DNA from: Streptomyces silvae
GTDB taxonomy: Bacteria > Actinomycetota > Actinomycetes > Streptomycetales > Streptomycetaceae
Length of the DNA stretch: 64,000 nucleotides
Direction of reading: 5' to 3'
NCBI RefSeq assembly: GCF_016745505.1
Contig: NZ_JAERUC010000138.1
Location: forward strand, 27,618 to 91,617
Shown one piece after another: positions 41,257 to 49,496 of this stretch. Every line of letters starts with the position of its first letter. The first letter of the stretch is position 1. Both the position numbers and the translations under genes were made by a program. Under the pieces are notes generated by a model that saw nothing but the letters and a program-made list of their open reading frames with translations, made no database searches and was not told the DNA's origin.

Positions 41257-41565
41257 ATGGCCACGACCGAGAACACCAAGAGCGATCACGACAGCAGTGG
41301 CGGCAACAGCCGGATCAATGTCTCCACGGCGATGCGGAAAGCGGCCGAACAGCTTGCCGAACTCCTCCAGCGCCAGCCCGATTCGGTGTCCTCGCTGAAT
41401 GCGACGGACGAGGGCTGGTCGGCGGATGTGGAAGTCGTCGAGATCGAGAAGATCCCCGACACCATGAGCGTCATGGCCTCTTATCGCGTGAGGCTCGACG
41501 GTCAGGGTCAACTCCTGGGATACGAACGAATTCGACGGTACTCACGAGGACAGGTCGACCGCTGA
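41257..41565 (+). CDS. gvpO: gas vesicle protein GvpO
   Basis: 102-residue GvpO, a small soluble protein of gas-vesicle clusters. After an Asn/Ser-rich head, the segment AMRKAAEQLAELLQRQPDSVSSL and the later VVEIEKIPDTMSVMASYRVRLDGQGQLLGYERIRRYSRGQ are family hallmarks. The ATG start at MATTE has AGGTGA upstream. It opens the operon; gvpA follows 61 bases later. In actinomycete clusters gvpO is normally the first gene. Confidence 0.92.
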   Translation: MATTENTKSDHDSSGGNSRINVSTAMRKAAEQLAELLQRQPDSVSSLNATDEGWSADVEVVEIEKIPDTMSVMASYRVRLDGQGQLLGYERIRRYSRGQVDR

Positions 41566-41626
41566 ACCGACCTGCTCACCGAGCAGCCGTACCGCGCACC
41601 ACCACTCATTGGAAGGAAGACCGACC

Positions 41627-42082
41627 ATGAGTCTCGTACAGCAGAGCAATGCCTCCAACAGCAGTGGGGGCGGTTCCGGAAATCTCTACGACGTTCTTGA
41701 GCTCATTCTCGACAGGGGGCTCGTCATCGATGCCTTCATTCGTGTCTCGCTCGTCGGAATCGAGATCCTCAAGATCGACGTACGTGTCGTCGTGGCGAGC
41801 GTGGACACGTATCTGCGCTTCGCCGAGGCGTGCAACCGGCTGGACCTGGAGTCGGGCCGCAAGGCTCCGGCCCAGCTCACCGACATCGTCGGGGACACGA
41901 TGGAGAGCGGTGCCAAGGGCAAGTCGAAAGGAGCGCTGACCGGCGCGGTCGAGGCCTTCACGGACTCGTTCCAGAGCGGCCGTGACGACTCCGACGACGA
42001 CAAGGAGAAGGAGAAGCGGCCGGCCCGCAAGACCTCCGCTTCGAGCAGCAGCCGCCGGACCGCCCAGCGGCGGGAGGAGTAA
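41627..42082 (+). CDS. gvpA: gas vesicle structural protein GvpA, long form
   Basis: 151-residue GvpA. The core (about 18-80, LYDVLELILDRGLVIDAFIRVSLVGIEILKIDVRVVVASVDTYLRFAEA) is the highly conserved shell protein fold. About 70 further residues, rich in Ser, Asp, Lys and Arg, extend the usual 70-residue protein, as in Streptomyces GvpA. The ATG start follows GGAAGGA. If vesicles form, this would be the rib subunit. The extension makes this a divergent form that may not pack like aquatic GvpA. Confidence 0.92.
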   Translation: MSLVQQSNASNSSGGGSGNLYDVLELILDRGLVIDAFIRVSLVGIEILKIDVRVVVASVDTYLRFAEACNRLDLESGRKAPAQLTDIVGDTMESGAKGKSKGALTGAVEAFTDSFQSGRDDSDDDKEKEKRPARKTSASSSSRRTAQRREE

Positions 42083-42085
42083 CCC

Positions 42086-42799
42086 ATGCCGACCTACATC
42101 TACGCCATCACCGCGGCCGACCATCCGCTGCGGCTGGACGGCCTGTCCGGTGTCGGCGAGCCCGCGGCCGACCTGCGGACCGTGAAGACACGGGACCTGG
42201 GGGCGGTGGTCAGCGACACACCGGCCGACCTGCGGGCGAAGCGACGGGACCTCGTCGCTCACCAGAGCGTGCTGGAGCGGCTGATGGCCGACGGCGCGGC
42301 GCTGCCGATGCGGTTCGGTCTCGTGGGCCCCGACGACGAGCAGGTACGTGCCGCACTCGACCAGGGCAAGGACAGTTACACGGCCCGCCTGGCCGAGCTG
42401 GACGGCCGTCTCGAGTACAACCTGAAGGTCTCGCGCGAGGAGGAGAGCCTGCTGCGGGAGATCCTCACGCAGTCGGCGGAGGCCAGGCGGCTCAGCGAGT
42501 ACACCCGGGAGAATCCGGGCGCGCAGAACGAGAAGATGGCTCTCGGCGAACTCGTGTCGCAGGAGATCCAGGCACGCCAGGAAGCGATGGCGAAGGACGT
42601 GGCGCAGACGCTGGCGTCCGCCGCCGAACGGGTCTCGGAAGGCGAGCCCACGAAGACGCATTTCCTGAATGTGTCCTTTCTCGTCCGGCGCGACGAGGCG
42701 GCCGCTTTCTCCCAGGCGGTCCATGAAGAGGCCGAGCGCCGGGGTGAGGACTACGCGTTCTCCCTGAACGGCCCGCTTCCGCCCTACAGCTTCGTCTGA
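42086..42799 (+). CDS. gvpF: gas vesicle protein GvpF
   Basis: 237-residue GvpF/GvpL family protein. The start YIYAITAADHPLRLDGLSGVGE and the middle LEYNLKVSREEESLLREIL are typical. GvpF is a minor vesicle protein that interacts with GvpA during assembly. It begins three bases after gvpA with GGGAGGAG upstream, so the two are translated together. A paralogue, gvpL, lies further down the cluster. Confidence 0.92.
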   Translation: MPTYIYAITAADHPLRLDGLSGVGEPAADLRTVKTRDLGAVVSDTPADLRAKRRDLVAHQSVLERLMADGAALPMRFGLVGPDDEQVRAALDQGKDSYTARLAELDGRLEYNLKVSREEESLLREILTQSAEARRLSEYTRENPGAQNEKMALGELVSQEIQARQEAMAKDVAQTLASAAERVSEGEPTKTHFLNVSFLVRRDEAAAFSQAVHEEAERRGEDYAFSLNGPLPPYSFV

Positions 42800-42832
42800 C
42801 GCACGCTCCCTCGAAGAGGGGAGGCACCTTTC

Positions 42833-43090
42833 ATGGGCCTCATCACGCAACTGCTCACCTTTCCGCTGGCCCCGGTGCGCGGTACGGCATGGGTTCTCGA
42901 CCAAGTGGTGCTCGCCGCGGAACGCGAGCACTACGACCCGGGACCCGTCCGTACGCAACTGGCGGAGCTGGAACGTGAACTGCTGAGCGGGAATATCGAC
43001 GAGGAAGAATTCGACCGTCGCGAGGACGAACTGCTGGACTGGCTCGAGGAATGCGAGGCCTACCAGCGACGTCTCAACGAAAATTCTTGA
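42833..43090 (+). CDS. gvpG: gas vesicle protein GvpG
   Basis: 85-residue GvpG, an essential assembly protein in known systems. The start MGLITQLLTFPLAPVRGTAWVLDQVV forms an amphipathic membrane-like segment, and the rest is a charged helix ending in LLDWLEECEAYQRRL. The ATG is preceded by GAGGGGAGG. It lies 33 bases after gvpF and 26 before the gvpY-type gene. Confidence 0.92.
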   Translation: MGLITQLLTFPLAPVRGTAWVLDQVVLAAEREHYDPGPVRTQLAELERELLSGNIDEEEFDRREDELLDWLEECEAYQRRLNENS

Positions 43091-43116
43091 ACGCAGGAGA
43101 TTGAGGTGCTCGACGG

Positions 43117-43716
43117 ATGACCGTCAACGCGAAGATAGGTGCGGCCCTTGTGGGCGGATACCTACTGGGACGTACGAAGAAGGCCAAACTCGCCATCGGC
43201 TTCGGAATGTTCCTGGCAGGCAAGAAGCTGAGCCTGGACCCGAAGCAGCTCGGCAAAATGCTGGCCGACTCCCCGCTCCTCGGAGGCGTCAGCGACCAGG
43301 TCCGCAAGGAGCTGGTGGGCGCCACGAAGACGGCCGCCACCAACGCCCTCACCCAGCGGGCCACGGGCCTCGCGGACTCCCTGCACCAGCGCACCCTCGA
43401 ACTCGAGGACCCGTCCGGCGGGCAGGCCAAGGACGACCGCCCCGATGACGGAGCCGACGAGGCCGAGGACGACGACGCCCCGGACGCGCGGGACGACGAG
43501 CGCGACGGTGACAAGGACGACGAGGGCGACGAGGGTACGGAGGAGAAGCCGGCCCCGCGCCGTACGGCTGCCAGGAAGACGGCGGCCAGGAAGACGGCCA
43601 AGTCCACGGGCGGCGCCCGGAAGAAGGCCGCTCCGGCCGCCCGTAAGGCCGCCTCCGGGGCCCGCAGGACGGCCTCGTCGAACGCACGCCGGGACCGGGG
43701 TGGCAGCAATGGCTGA
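43117..43716 (+). CDS. gvpY: gas vesicle cluster protein GvpY-type
   Basis: 199-residue protein. Residues 1-45 include a hydrophobic stretch with GALVGGYLLGRTKKAKLAIGFG. A middle region (about 100-145) is strongly acidic. The final 50 residues are rich in Ala, Arg and Lys (PRRTAARKTAARKTAKST and similar repeats), resembling the tails of histone-like proteins. Position between gvpG and the SRPBCC gene matches GvpY of the Streptomyces gvpOAFGYZJLSK order. Function is unknown. It overlaps the next gene by eight bases. Confidence 0.85.
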   Translation: MTVNAKIGAALVGGYLLGRTKKAKLAIGFGMFLAGKKLSLDPKQLGKMLADSPLLGGVSDQVRKELVGATKTAATNALTQRATGLADSLHQRTLELEDPSGGQAKDDRPDDGADEAEDDDAPDARDDERDGDKDDEGDEGTEEKPAPRRTAARKTAARKTAKSTGGARKKAAPAARKAASGARRTASSNARRDRGGSNG

Positions 43717-44887
43717 CTCCGCCTTCAGCAAGCTCAAGGACGACGTGGCGAACAATCCCGCCACCGACCGCCTCAAGGAAGAGCTCCAGAACTACCTCAA
43801 GGCACGGACGCAGCACGCGGTCACGAGCCTCGGCCACAAGCTGGGCGAGGGCGTCGGCAAGCTCGCGGACGGCAAGGACGCCGGCGGCGCCGTGAAGACG
43901 CTCGCCAAGGGCGGCCAGGCGCTCAGCGAGGGCAAGTCACCGGCCCAGGCCGCCCTCGGCGCCGGTGCCTCCCATGTGAAGGACGCCGTCAAGGACAAGG
44001 TCAAGGGGCTGTTCGGCAAGGGCCGCAAGAGCGGCGGAGGCAAGTCGAAGAGCGTCACGATCTCCGAGGACATCGACGTCGGTGTGCCGGTGCGCGAGGC
44101 CTACGACCAGTGGACGCAGTTCCAGGAGTTCAGCACCTTCGCCAAGGGTGTCGTGAGCGTCGAGAAGGCCGACGACACCAGCAGCAACTGGAAGGTGAAG
44201 GTCGCCAAGTCCACGCGCAGCTGGAAGGCGAACGTCACCGAGCAGGTGCCGGACGAGCGCATCACCTGGACCACCGAGGGCGCCAAGGGGAGCGTCAAGG
44301 GAGTGGTGACGTTCCACGCCCTCACCGACGACCTGACGCGCGTCCTTCTCGTCATCGAGTACTTCCCCAAGGGGCTGTTCGAGAAGACCGGGAACATCTG
44401 GCGTGCCCAGGGCCGCAGGGCCCGCCTCGATCTGAAGCTCTACCGCAAGTTCATCATGATGCGCGGTGAGGCGACCGACGGCTGGCGCGGTGAGATCCGC
44501 GACGGGGAGGTCGTGGTGGACCACGACGAGGCCGTCGAGGAGGAAGAGGCGCGCGCCGAGGAGGAGAACGGCTCCGAGGAGGCGGAGGAGTCCGAGGAGC
44601 CGGGCACCGACGAGGAAGCCGCCGCGGAGTACGACGCCGAGGACACCGAAGACGCCGAGGACGGCGACGAGGACGGCGAACTCCCCCCGGAGGACGAGGC
44701 GTACGAGGACGAGGACGAGGAGGACGCGGAGGAGGAAGCCCCCGCCGACGAGTCCCCCGCCGAGGACGCCTACGAGGACGAGGAGGAGGACGTGGAGGAG
44801 GAGCCCCTCGAGGAGGAAGAGGAAGAAGAAGCGGAGGAGCCCGCCCCGCGCGCCCGGCGCCGCCGTACAGCCTCCGCCCGCAGCTGA
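43709..44887 (+). CDS. gvpZ: gas vesicle cluster protein GvpZ-type, SRPBCC domain
   Basis: 392-residue protein. A helical N-terminal part (residues 1-105) is followed by an SRPBCC/START-like domain (about 110-260, VTISEDIDVGVPVREAYDQW onward), the fold that binds hydrophobic ligands or acts as a polyketide cyclase. The last 120 residues are almost all Glu, Asp and Ala. The name follows its place in the Streptomyces gas-vesicle cluster. The acidic tail contrasts with the basic tails of the GvpY-type and last proteins of the cluster. Confidence 0.85.
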   Translation: MADSAFSKLKDDVANNPATDRLKEELQNYLKARTQHAVTSLGHKLGEGVGKLADGKDAGGAVKTLAKGGQALSEGKSPAQAALGAGASHVKDAVKDKVKGLFGKGRKSGGGKSKSVTISEDIDVGVPVREAYDQWTQFQEFSTFAKGVVSVEKADDTSSNWKVKVAKSTRSWKANVTEQVPDERITWTTEGAKGSVKGVVTFHALTDDLTRVLLVIEYFPKGLFEKTGNIWRAQGRRARLDLKLYRKFIMMRGEATDGWRGEIRDGEVVVDHDEAVEEEEARAEEENGSEEAEESEEPGTDEEAAAEYDAEDTEDAEDGDEDGELPPEDEAYEDEDEEDAEEEAPADESPAEDAYEDEEEDVEEEPLEEEEEEEAEEPAPRARRRRTASARS

Positions 44888-44924
44888 CCTTCTCCGCCTA
44901 CAGCACGGATAGGACTGATCCGAC

Positions 44925-45389
44925 GTGTCCGACTCACTGGCCGGCCGCATGGGGGCCTCTTCGGCAGCATCCCCGTACGGCCAGCAGCAGTCCTCCGCGA
45001 ATCTCGCCGACATCCTCGAACGTGTCCTGGACAAGGGCATCGTCATCGCGGGTGACATCAAGATCAATCTGCTCGACATCGAACTCCTGACGATCAAGCT
45101 TCGCCTGCTGGTCGCGTCCGTGGACAAGGCCAAGGAGATGGGCATCGACTGGTGGGAGCACGACCCGTCGCTCTCCTCCAGGGCCCGTCCCCATCAGGCG
45201 GCCGGCGCGTCGCAGGACGCGTCGGCGGTGGAGGCGGAGAACGCACGGCTGCGGGCCGAGATAGCCGAGCTGAGGGCGGCCGTGGGGCTGCCGGCCACGT
45301 CGGCCGCCGGGGCGGGCCAGGACGCCCTGCCCGGGCGGGTGGAGACGGAGACCGAGACCGAGACCGAGGAAGGCGGTAGGTCGAAGTGA
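44925..45389 (+). CDS. gvpJ: gas vesicle protein GvpJ
   Basis: 154-residue GvpA-related minor protein. The core (about 25-75) reads LADILERVLDKGIVIAGDIKINLLDIELLTIKLRLLVASVDKAKEMGIDWW, the J/M branch of the GvpA family. The tail is Ala/Glu-rich with a short Glu-Thr repeat. The GTG start begins MSDSL. It probably seeds or caps the vesicle. Its stop overlaps the GTG of gvpL by four bases. Confidence 0.91.
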   Translation: MSDSLAGRMGASSAASPYGQQQSSANLADILERVLDKGIVIAGDIKINLLDIELLTIKLRLLVASVDKAKEMGIDWWEHDPSLSSRARPHQAAGASQDASAVEAENARLRAEIAELRAAVGLPATSAAGAGQDALPGRVETETETETEEGGRSK

Positions 45390-46210
45390 CGGAGGAAGCA
45401 GTCCCGGCGGCGGGCCAGGAGATGTCGTACGTCTACGCCGTCTGCCGGGCCGGGACCCCGGTGGAGACGGCACTCGCCGGACAGCCCGGCCTGGAGGGAG
45501 CCCCTCTGCGGACGGTCCGGGCCGGCGAACTCGCGGCCCTGGTCTCCTCGGTGCCCTCCGTCTCGTACGGCACCGAGGGCGTGAAGGCGCAGATGGAGGA
45601 TCTCGACCGGCTCGAAGTGCTGGCGCGTACCCACCACGCGGTCGTGGAGGCCGCGTACGAGCACGCGGCCGTCCTGCCCATGCGCCTGGTGACGGTCTAC
45701 CTCGACGACGGGCGGGTCGGCGAGATGCTCGGGGCACGCGCGCCGGAGTTCTCCGCGCTGCTCGCCCGCCTCGAAGGCCACGTCGAACTCGGCGTGAAGA
45801 TCTACGCCGACCCGCGCGAGGCGGTCGCCGTGACCGGCGGGGCACCGGAGACGGACACGGCGGCGAGCCCCGGCCGGGCCTACCTCCAGAGGCGCCGCAG
45901 CCAGCAGCGCAACCACCGGGAGACGTACCGGGCGGCGGGTTCGGTGGCCGCCGAGGTGCCCGCCCGGGTGGACGGGATCGCCAGGGCGCACGTCGCCCAC
46001 CGTCCGCAGCAGGGCGACCTGGCCCAGGCGGCCGGCGAGAACATCCTCAACGACGCCTATCTCGTCCAGGACGCCCAGGCCGACGCGTTCCGGGCGGCCC
46101 TCGCGGGGCTCGCCGACGACGTACCGGGCGTGCGCGTCGAGATCACCGGCCCGTGGGCGCCGTACTCCTTCGCGACGCCGCCCGCGGCGGCCGAGGGTGA
46201 TACGCGATGA
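45386..46210 (+). CDS. gvpL: gas vesicle protein GvpL
   Basis: 274-residue GvpF/GvpL family protein, paralogous to gvpF. Family segments include YVYAVCRAG, VLPMRLVTVY and the final GPWAPYSFA. The GTG start overlaps gvpJ by four bases, and its end overlaps gvpS by four. In known systems GvpL binds several other Gvp proteins and nucleates assembly. Confidence 0.91.
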   Translation: MTEEAVPAAGQEMSYVYAVCRAGTPVETALAGQPGLEGAPLRTVRAGELAALVSSVPSVSYGTEGVKAQMEDLDRLEVLARTHHAVVEAAYEHAAVLPMRLVTVYLDDGRVGEMLGARAPEFSALLARLEGHVELGVKIYADPREAVAVTGGAPETDTAASPGRAYLQRRRSQQRNHRETYRAAGSVAAEVPARVDGIARAHVAHRPQQGDLAQAAGENILNDAYLVQDAQADAFRAALAGLADDVPGVRVEITGPWAPYSFATPPAAAEGDTR

Positions 46211-46398
46211 GTGAGGACTCGGTCGAGTCGCTGGCCGGGCGCCAGGTCGCGCTCATCGACCTGCTGGACCGGCTGCTGAACGGAGGGGCGGTGCTCACGG
46301 GCGATCTCGTCCTCTCCGTCGCCGACGTCGACCTGGTGCACATCAATCTGAGAGCCGTGATCCGGTCGGTCACGTCGGACGAACCGGCGCCGTGGTGA
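46207..46398 (+). CDS. gvpS: gas vesicle protein GvpS
   Basis: 63-residue protein of the GvpA/J superfamily. The segment LIDLLDRLLNGGAVLTGDLVLSVADVDLVHINLRAVIRSV matches the shell-protein core almost without extensions. The ATG overlaps the gvpL stop. This is the smallest gene of the cluster and corresponds to gvpS in Streptomyces. Confidence 0.9.
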   Translation: MSEDSVESLAGRQVALIDLLDRLLNGGAVLTGDLVLSVADVDLVHINLRAVIRSVTSDEPAPW

Positions 46399-46449
46399 GC
46401 GCCCCGCGCACGCCCCGCACGGCGACAGCGGGAGAGGAAGGAGCAGTCG

Positions 46450-46860
46450 ATGGCCGAGGAACCCGGTGAGGCACCGCCGCGCACACAGGCGACGAGCCTC
46501 CAGGAGGTCGCCCAGGCCGCGGCCCACGCCTTCGATCTCGTACCCGCGGGACCCGACGAGCCGGGCACGCCCGACGGACTGGCGCAGCGCCTGAAGACGG
46601 ACCCCGAGACGGTCGAACGCGACCTGATCAAGCTGGTGCTGACCATCGTCGAGCTGCTGCGTCAGCTCATGGAGCGCACCGCTCTGCACCGGGTGGACGT
46701 GGGCGATCTCCGTGAGGAACAGGAGGAGCGCATCGGCATGACCCTGATGATCCTCCAGGACCGCATGGCGGAGCTCTGCGAGCGCTACGACCTGACCATG
46801 GAGGACCTCAACCTGGACCTGGGACCGCTGGGTTCACTGCTTCCACGTGATTCCGGCTGA
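46450..46860 (+). CDS. gvpK: gas vesicle protein GvpK
   Basis: 136-residue GvpK, an assembly protein. The hallmark LAQRLKTDPETVERDLIKLVLTIVELLRQLMERTALHRVD lies in the middle, followed by LREEQEERIGMTLMILQDRMAELCERYDL. GGAAGGAG precedes the ATG. It ends the conserved gvp gene set; one more gene follows before the terminator. Confidence 0.92.
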   Translation: MAEEPGEAPPRTQATSLQEVAQAAAHAFDLVPAGPDEPGTPDGLAQRLKTDPETVERDLIKLVLTIVELLRQLMERTALHRVDVGDLREEQEERIGMTLMILQDRMAELCERYDLTMEDLNLDLGPLGSLLPRDSG

Positions 46861-46907
46861 ATCCCACCGCTCCGTTTCGACCCGAGTCGAGAGGTAACAC
46901 GAACACC

Positions 46908-47360
46908 ATGACTGCAGAGAGCGAACAGACCAAGAAGGCAAACGGTTCTGCGGCGAAGGCCGGTACGGGCGCCAGGACGGCCGCCGCCAAGGGGCGACGG
47001 ACCACAGCGGCAGCCGGCGACCACGCCAAGTCCGGCTCGGCGGTCGCAGCCACGAAGGCCAAGTCGTCCGCCCAGGACGCCGCCGCGTCGGCGGAGTCCG
47101 GAGTACGGTCGGCCGGCCTGGCCACGAAGCGGGCCGCCGCGGCCGGCTGGGACACGGGACGGAAGACCGTCCTGGACACCGCCGGCAAGGTGACCTCGAC
47201 GGCGACCACGGCGTGGACCGTCGTCAAGCACCGCAAGGCCATCGCGGTGGGCGCCGCGGCGGGCCTCGGCGGCTTGGTGGGCGGCGCGTTCGCCCTGGGC
47301 CGCCAGACGGCCAGGACCCACGCCGGCCCGATCACCCGCCTCACCGGCGGCCGGATCTGA
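46908..47360 (+). CDS. Ala/Lys-rich protein at the end of the gvp cluster
   Basis: 150-residue protein, not matched to a named family. The first 110 residues are an Ala-, Lys-, Thr- and Gly-rich low-complexity region resembling histone H1-like proteins. Residues about 112-128 (AIAVGAAAGLGGLVGGAFALG) form one Gly-rich hydrophobic helix. It lies 47 bases after gvpK and before the terminator, so it belongs to the cluster transcript. It may be a membrane-anchored accessory factor of vesicle formation; that is inference. Confidence 0.75.
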   Translation: MTAESEQTKKANGSAAKAGTGARTAAAKGRRTTAAAGDHAKSGSAVAATKAKSSAQDAAASAESGVRSAGLATKRAAAAGWDTGRKTVLDTAGKVTSTATTAWTVVKHRKAIAVGAAAGLGGLVGGAFALGRQTARTHAGPITRLTGGRI

Positions 47361-47383
47361 CCGGACAACGGAACACATCCCCG

Positions 47384-47416
47384 AGGAGGGCCGACAGACC
47401 ACTGTCGGCCCTCCTT
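47384..47416 (+). terminator. terminator of the gas-vesicle cluster
   Basis: AGGAGGGCCGACAG pairs perfectly with CTGTCGGCCCTCCT across a four-base loop, followed by a short TT. It lies 23 bases after the last cluster gene. Confidence 0.82.
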
Positions 47417-47518
47417 CGCGGCTCCCCCGGCTCCGGCGGACCGGGCGGATCCGTCAGCGGGCTCCGGCGATCACCGTTACATGGACAAGGCCCACCCGCC
47501 CGGCGACGTAGAACGGCG

Positions 47519-49315
47519 TCAGACCCGGCAACAGCGGCCCCGAAGCTCTGAGATCACCGCACTCTCGGCCGTGTTGACGTAGCCGTCCACAGCGGCCACC
47601 TGCTCGGCCACGTCGAGGAGGTCGCTCAGATCCCCGGGCTCGGCGTCCACGCGGCGCCACACATCGGCGTGGTCGACGTCGACGAGGTGAGCGAGCTGCC
47701 TGTCGACCACTTGGTGCTGGTCCCGGACCAGCCTCACCAGGTGCCGGATCAACAGCGCCTCGTCGTCCGTGGTCTTCTCGTCCGCCAGGATGACGAGCCA
47801 CGCGACCCACAGCATCAGCTGCGGGTGCCGGCTCCGCCCGGTCAGACGCTCGGCGATCTCGATCACCCGCGCCTCGTTCCGGAAGACGGCTTGCGCGTGC
47901 CGCCCCGCGAGCAGCGTCGTGTAGCGGTTCAGCACCACCGCGAGGGGAACGCCGACCACGGGAATACCGATCTTGATGACGTTGCGCTGCAGGAGGTACT
48001 TCCCGACGACGGGGAGCCCCTTCGCGGCGTTCAGCACCGCTCCGGAGTAGAAGCGCTTGACGACCGGTCGCACCATGGCCGGGACAGCCTTGGTCACGCC
48101 TCCCCGCACCGCTTCACCGCTCTTGATCGTGAAAGCGACGCGAATCAGCTTCCACATGTCATCGGGGTCGGACAGGTCGAGCGGGACCCGGTAGAGAACG
48201 GCGATGTCGTAGGCCAGACGGAGCTGGAGCCGGGTGATGAACGCGACGTCGACCATCATGGTCGCGACGGCGGCCGGGACGGTGGCAGCCGAGGCACCGC
48301 CGAGGCTCCCGATGGTGGCGGCGACGGCCGCCGAGTAGGCGCCGGCGGAGAGCCCGCCTTCGAGCGCGGCGTACCGGGACGCCATCTTGATCCGCTGATC
48401 GACGATGACATCTGCGGGGACGCCCTCGTAACGCTCCTGGAAGTACTTCCAGTCGACCTTGTCGGTGTAGGAACTCAGGGCCTGAGCACTGAGCTTGGTG
48501 AACCAGCCGCCCGACTTGATGTCGTCCGGGCTGAGGCCCTTGACGAAGTCCCTCATCTCGGAACGTTCGTGCTCGACGAACTCCCGGTCGGCGCCATCGT
48601 CACCTGCGGCGCCCACAGCGTCGAGTTCGACTTCGGCAGCGTCGGTTTCGGCGTCCACCTCGGATTCGGGTGCGGCTTCGTCATCGTGGGCCGCCGGCTC
48701 CGGGGCCCGGGGTGAGGGCACAGTCGCCGACGGGGACACGGCCCGCGGGTCGGGGCCCGTCGTCCCGGCGCCGCCGTCGATGTCCACCCCGAAGTCCGCC
48801 GCCAGGCCGGCCGGACCGGATGCGTACCCCTGGCCGACGGCCCGGAACTTCCACTCGTCGCCACGCCGGTAGAGGGCGCCGAAGATGACGGCGCTCACAG
48901 CGCCGGCCTCGTCGACGGAGAAGTGGGCCAAACCTTCGCCGGAGCTGCCGGCAAGGGCCACCCGCAGGTCGTTCAGGTCCTCGAATGCGGATCCGTCGTG
49001 ACGGCTCGCCGCCACCACGATCTGCTCGACCTCCGCCGGTACGGCGTCCAGGTCGAAACTGATCCGCTCCTCGCTGCCGTCAGCGGCGGAAGTCCTGCCG
49101 AGCAGCCGCACGCTGCCGTTGCCGGCGGCCGGGTTGCCACGGGAAAGGAAGTCCCCGTCGCCGCCCACCTTGCCGTTACGGTCGAGCAGGAGCACGGAGA
49201 CGTCCACGTCCCCCTCCCCGGTCGCACCGTTCCAGCCGAGGCTCATCACGACGGAGGCGACGTCCTCGCCCAGCTCGGCCAGACCGACGTTGGCACCCTT
49301 GACCATCTTGCGCAT
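47519..49315 (-). CDS. TerD / EcsC-like / TerB-like multidomain stress protein
   Basis: 598-residue fusion. Residues 1-180 are a TerD domain (VMSLGWNG, VDVSVLLLDRNGKV, FEDLNDL), the calcium-binding fold of tellurite/stress proteins. An acidic linker (205-250) leads to an EcsC-like region (about 255-500) with hydrophobic stretches such as GAYSAAVAATIGSLGGASAATV. Residues about 500-598 resemble a TerB/DjlA-like helical domain (ILADEKTTDDEALLIRHLV). I know TerD and TerB as parts of the same stress system but not this exact chain as a characterised protein. The start at the ATG with GGGGGA before it is preferred; another ATG lies three codons in. Confidence 0.82.
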   Translation of the reverse strand: MRKMVKGANVGLAELGEDVASVVMSLGWNGATGEGDVDVSVLLLDRNGKVGGDGDFLSRGNPAAGNGSVRLLGRTSAADGSEERISFDLDAVPAEVEQIVVAASRHDGSAFEDLNDLRVALAGSSGEGLAHFSVDEAGAVSAVIFGALYRRGDEWKFRAVGQGYASGPAGLAADFGVDIDGGAGTTGPDPRAVSPSATVPSPRAPEPAAHDDEAAPESEVDAETDAAEVELDAVGAAGDDGADREFVEHERSEMRDFVKGLSPDDIKSGGWFTKLSAQALSSYTDKVDWKYFQERYEGVPADVIVDQRIKMASRYAALEGGLSAGAYSAAVAATIGSLGGASAATVPAAVATMMVDVAFITRLQLRLAYDIAVLYRVPLDLSDPDDMWKLIRVAFTIKSGEAVRGGVTKAVPAMVRPVVKRFYSGAVLNAAKGLPVVGKYLLQRNVIKIGIPVVGVPLAVVLNRYTTLLAGRHAQAVFRNEARVIEIAERLTGRSRHPQLMLWVAWLVILADEKTTDDEALLIRHLVRLVRDQHQVVDRQLAHLVDVDHADVWRRVDAEPGDLSDLLDVAEQVAAVDGYVNTAESAVISELRGRCCRV

Positions 49316-49496
49316 GCGGTCCCCCAGAAGCGCTGCCGGACCAGGGCGCACGCGCGGCAGGCAGGATGGTGTGTGACGTTGTGTGGTGCGTCACACGTTC
49401 GCCGTACTCGGGGGCATCTTAACGGCCACACGCCTCACCCGTGAAGAAGTTGTGAAAGTCCACCGTTCGCGCAGGTGAGCGACCCACCCCACCCCC

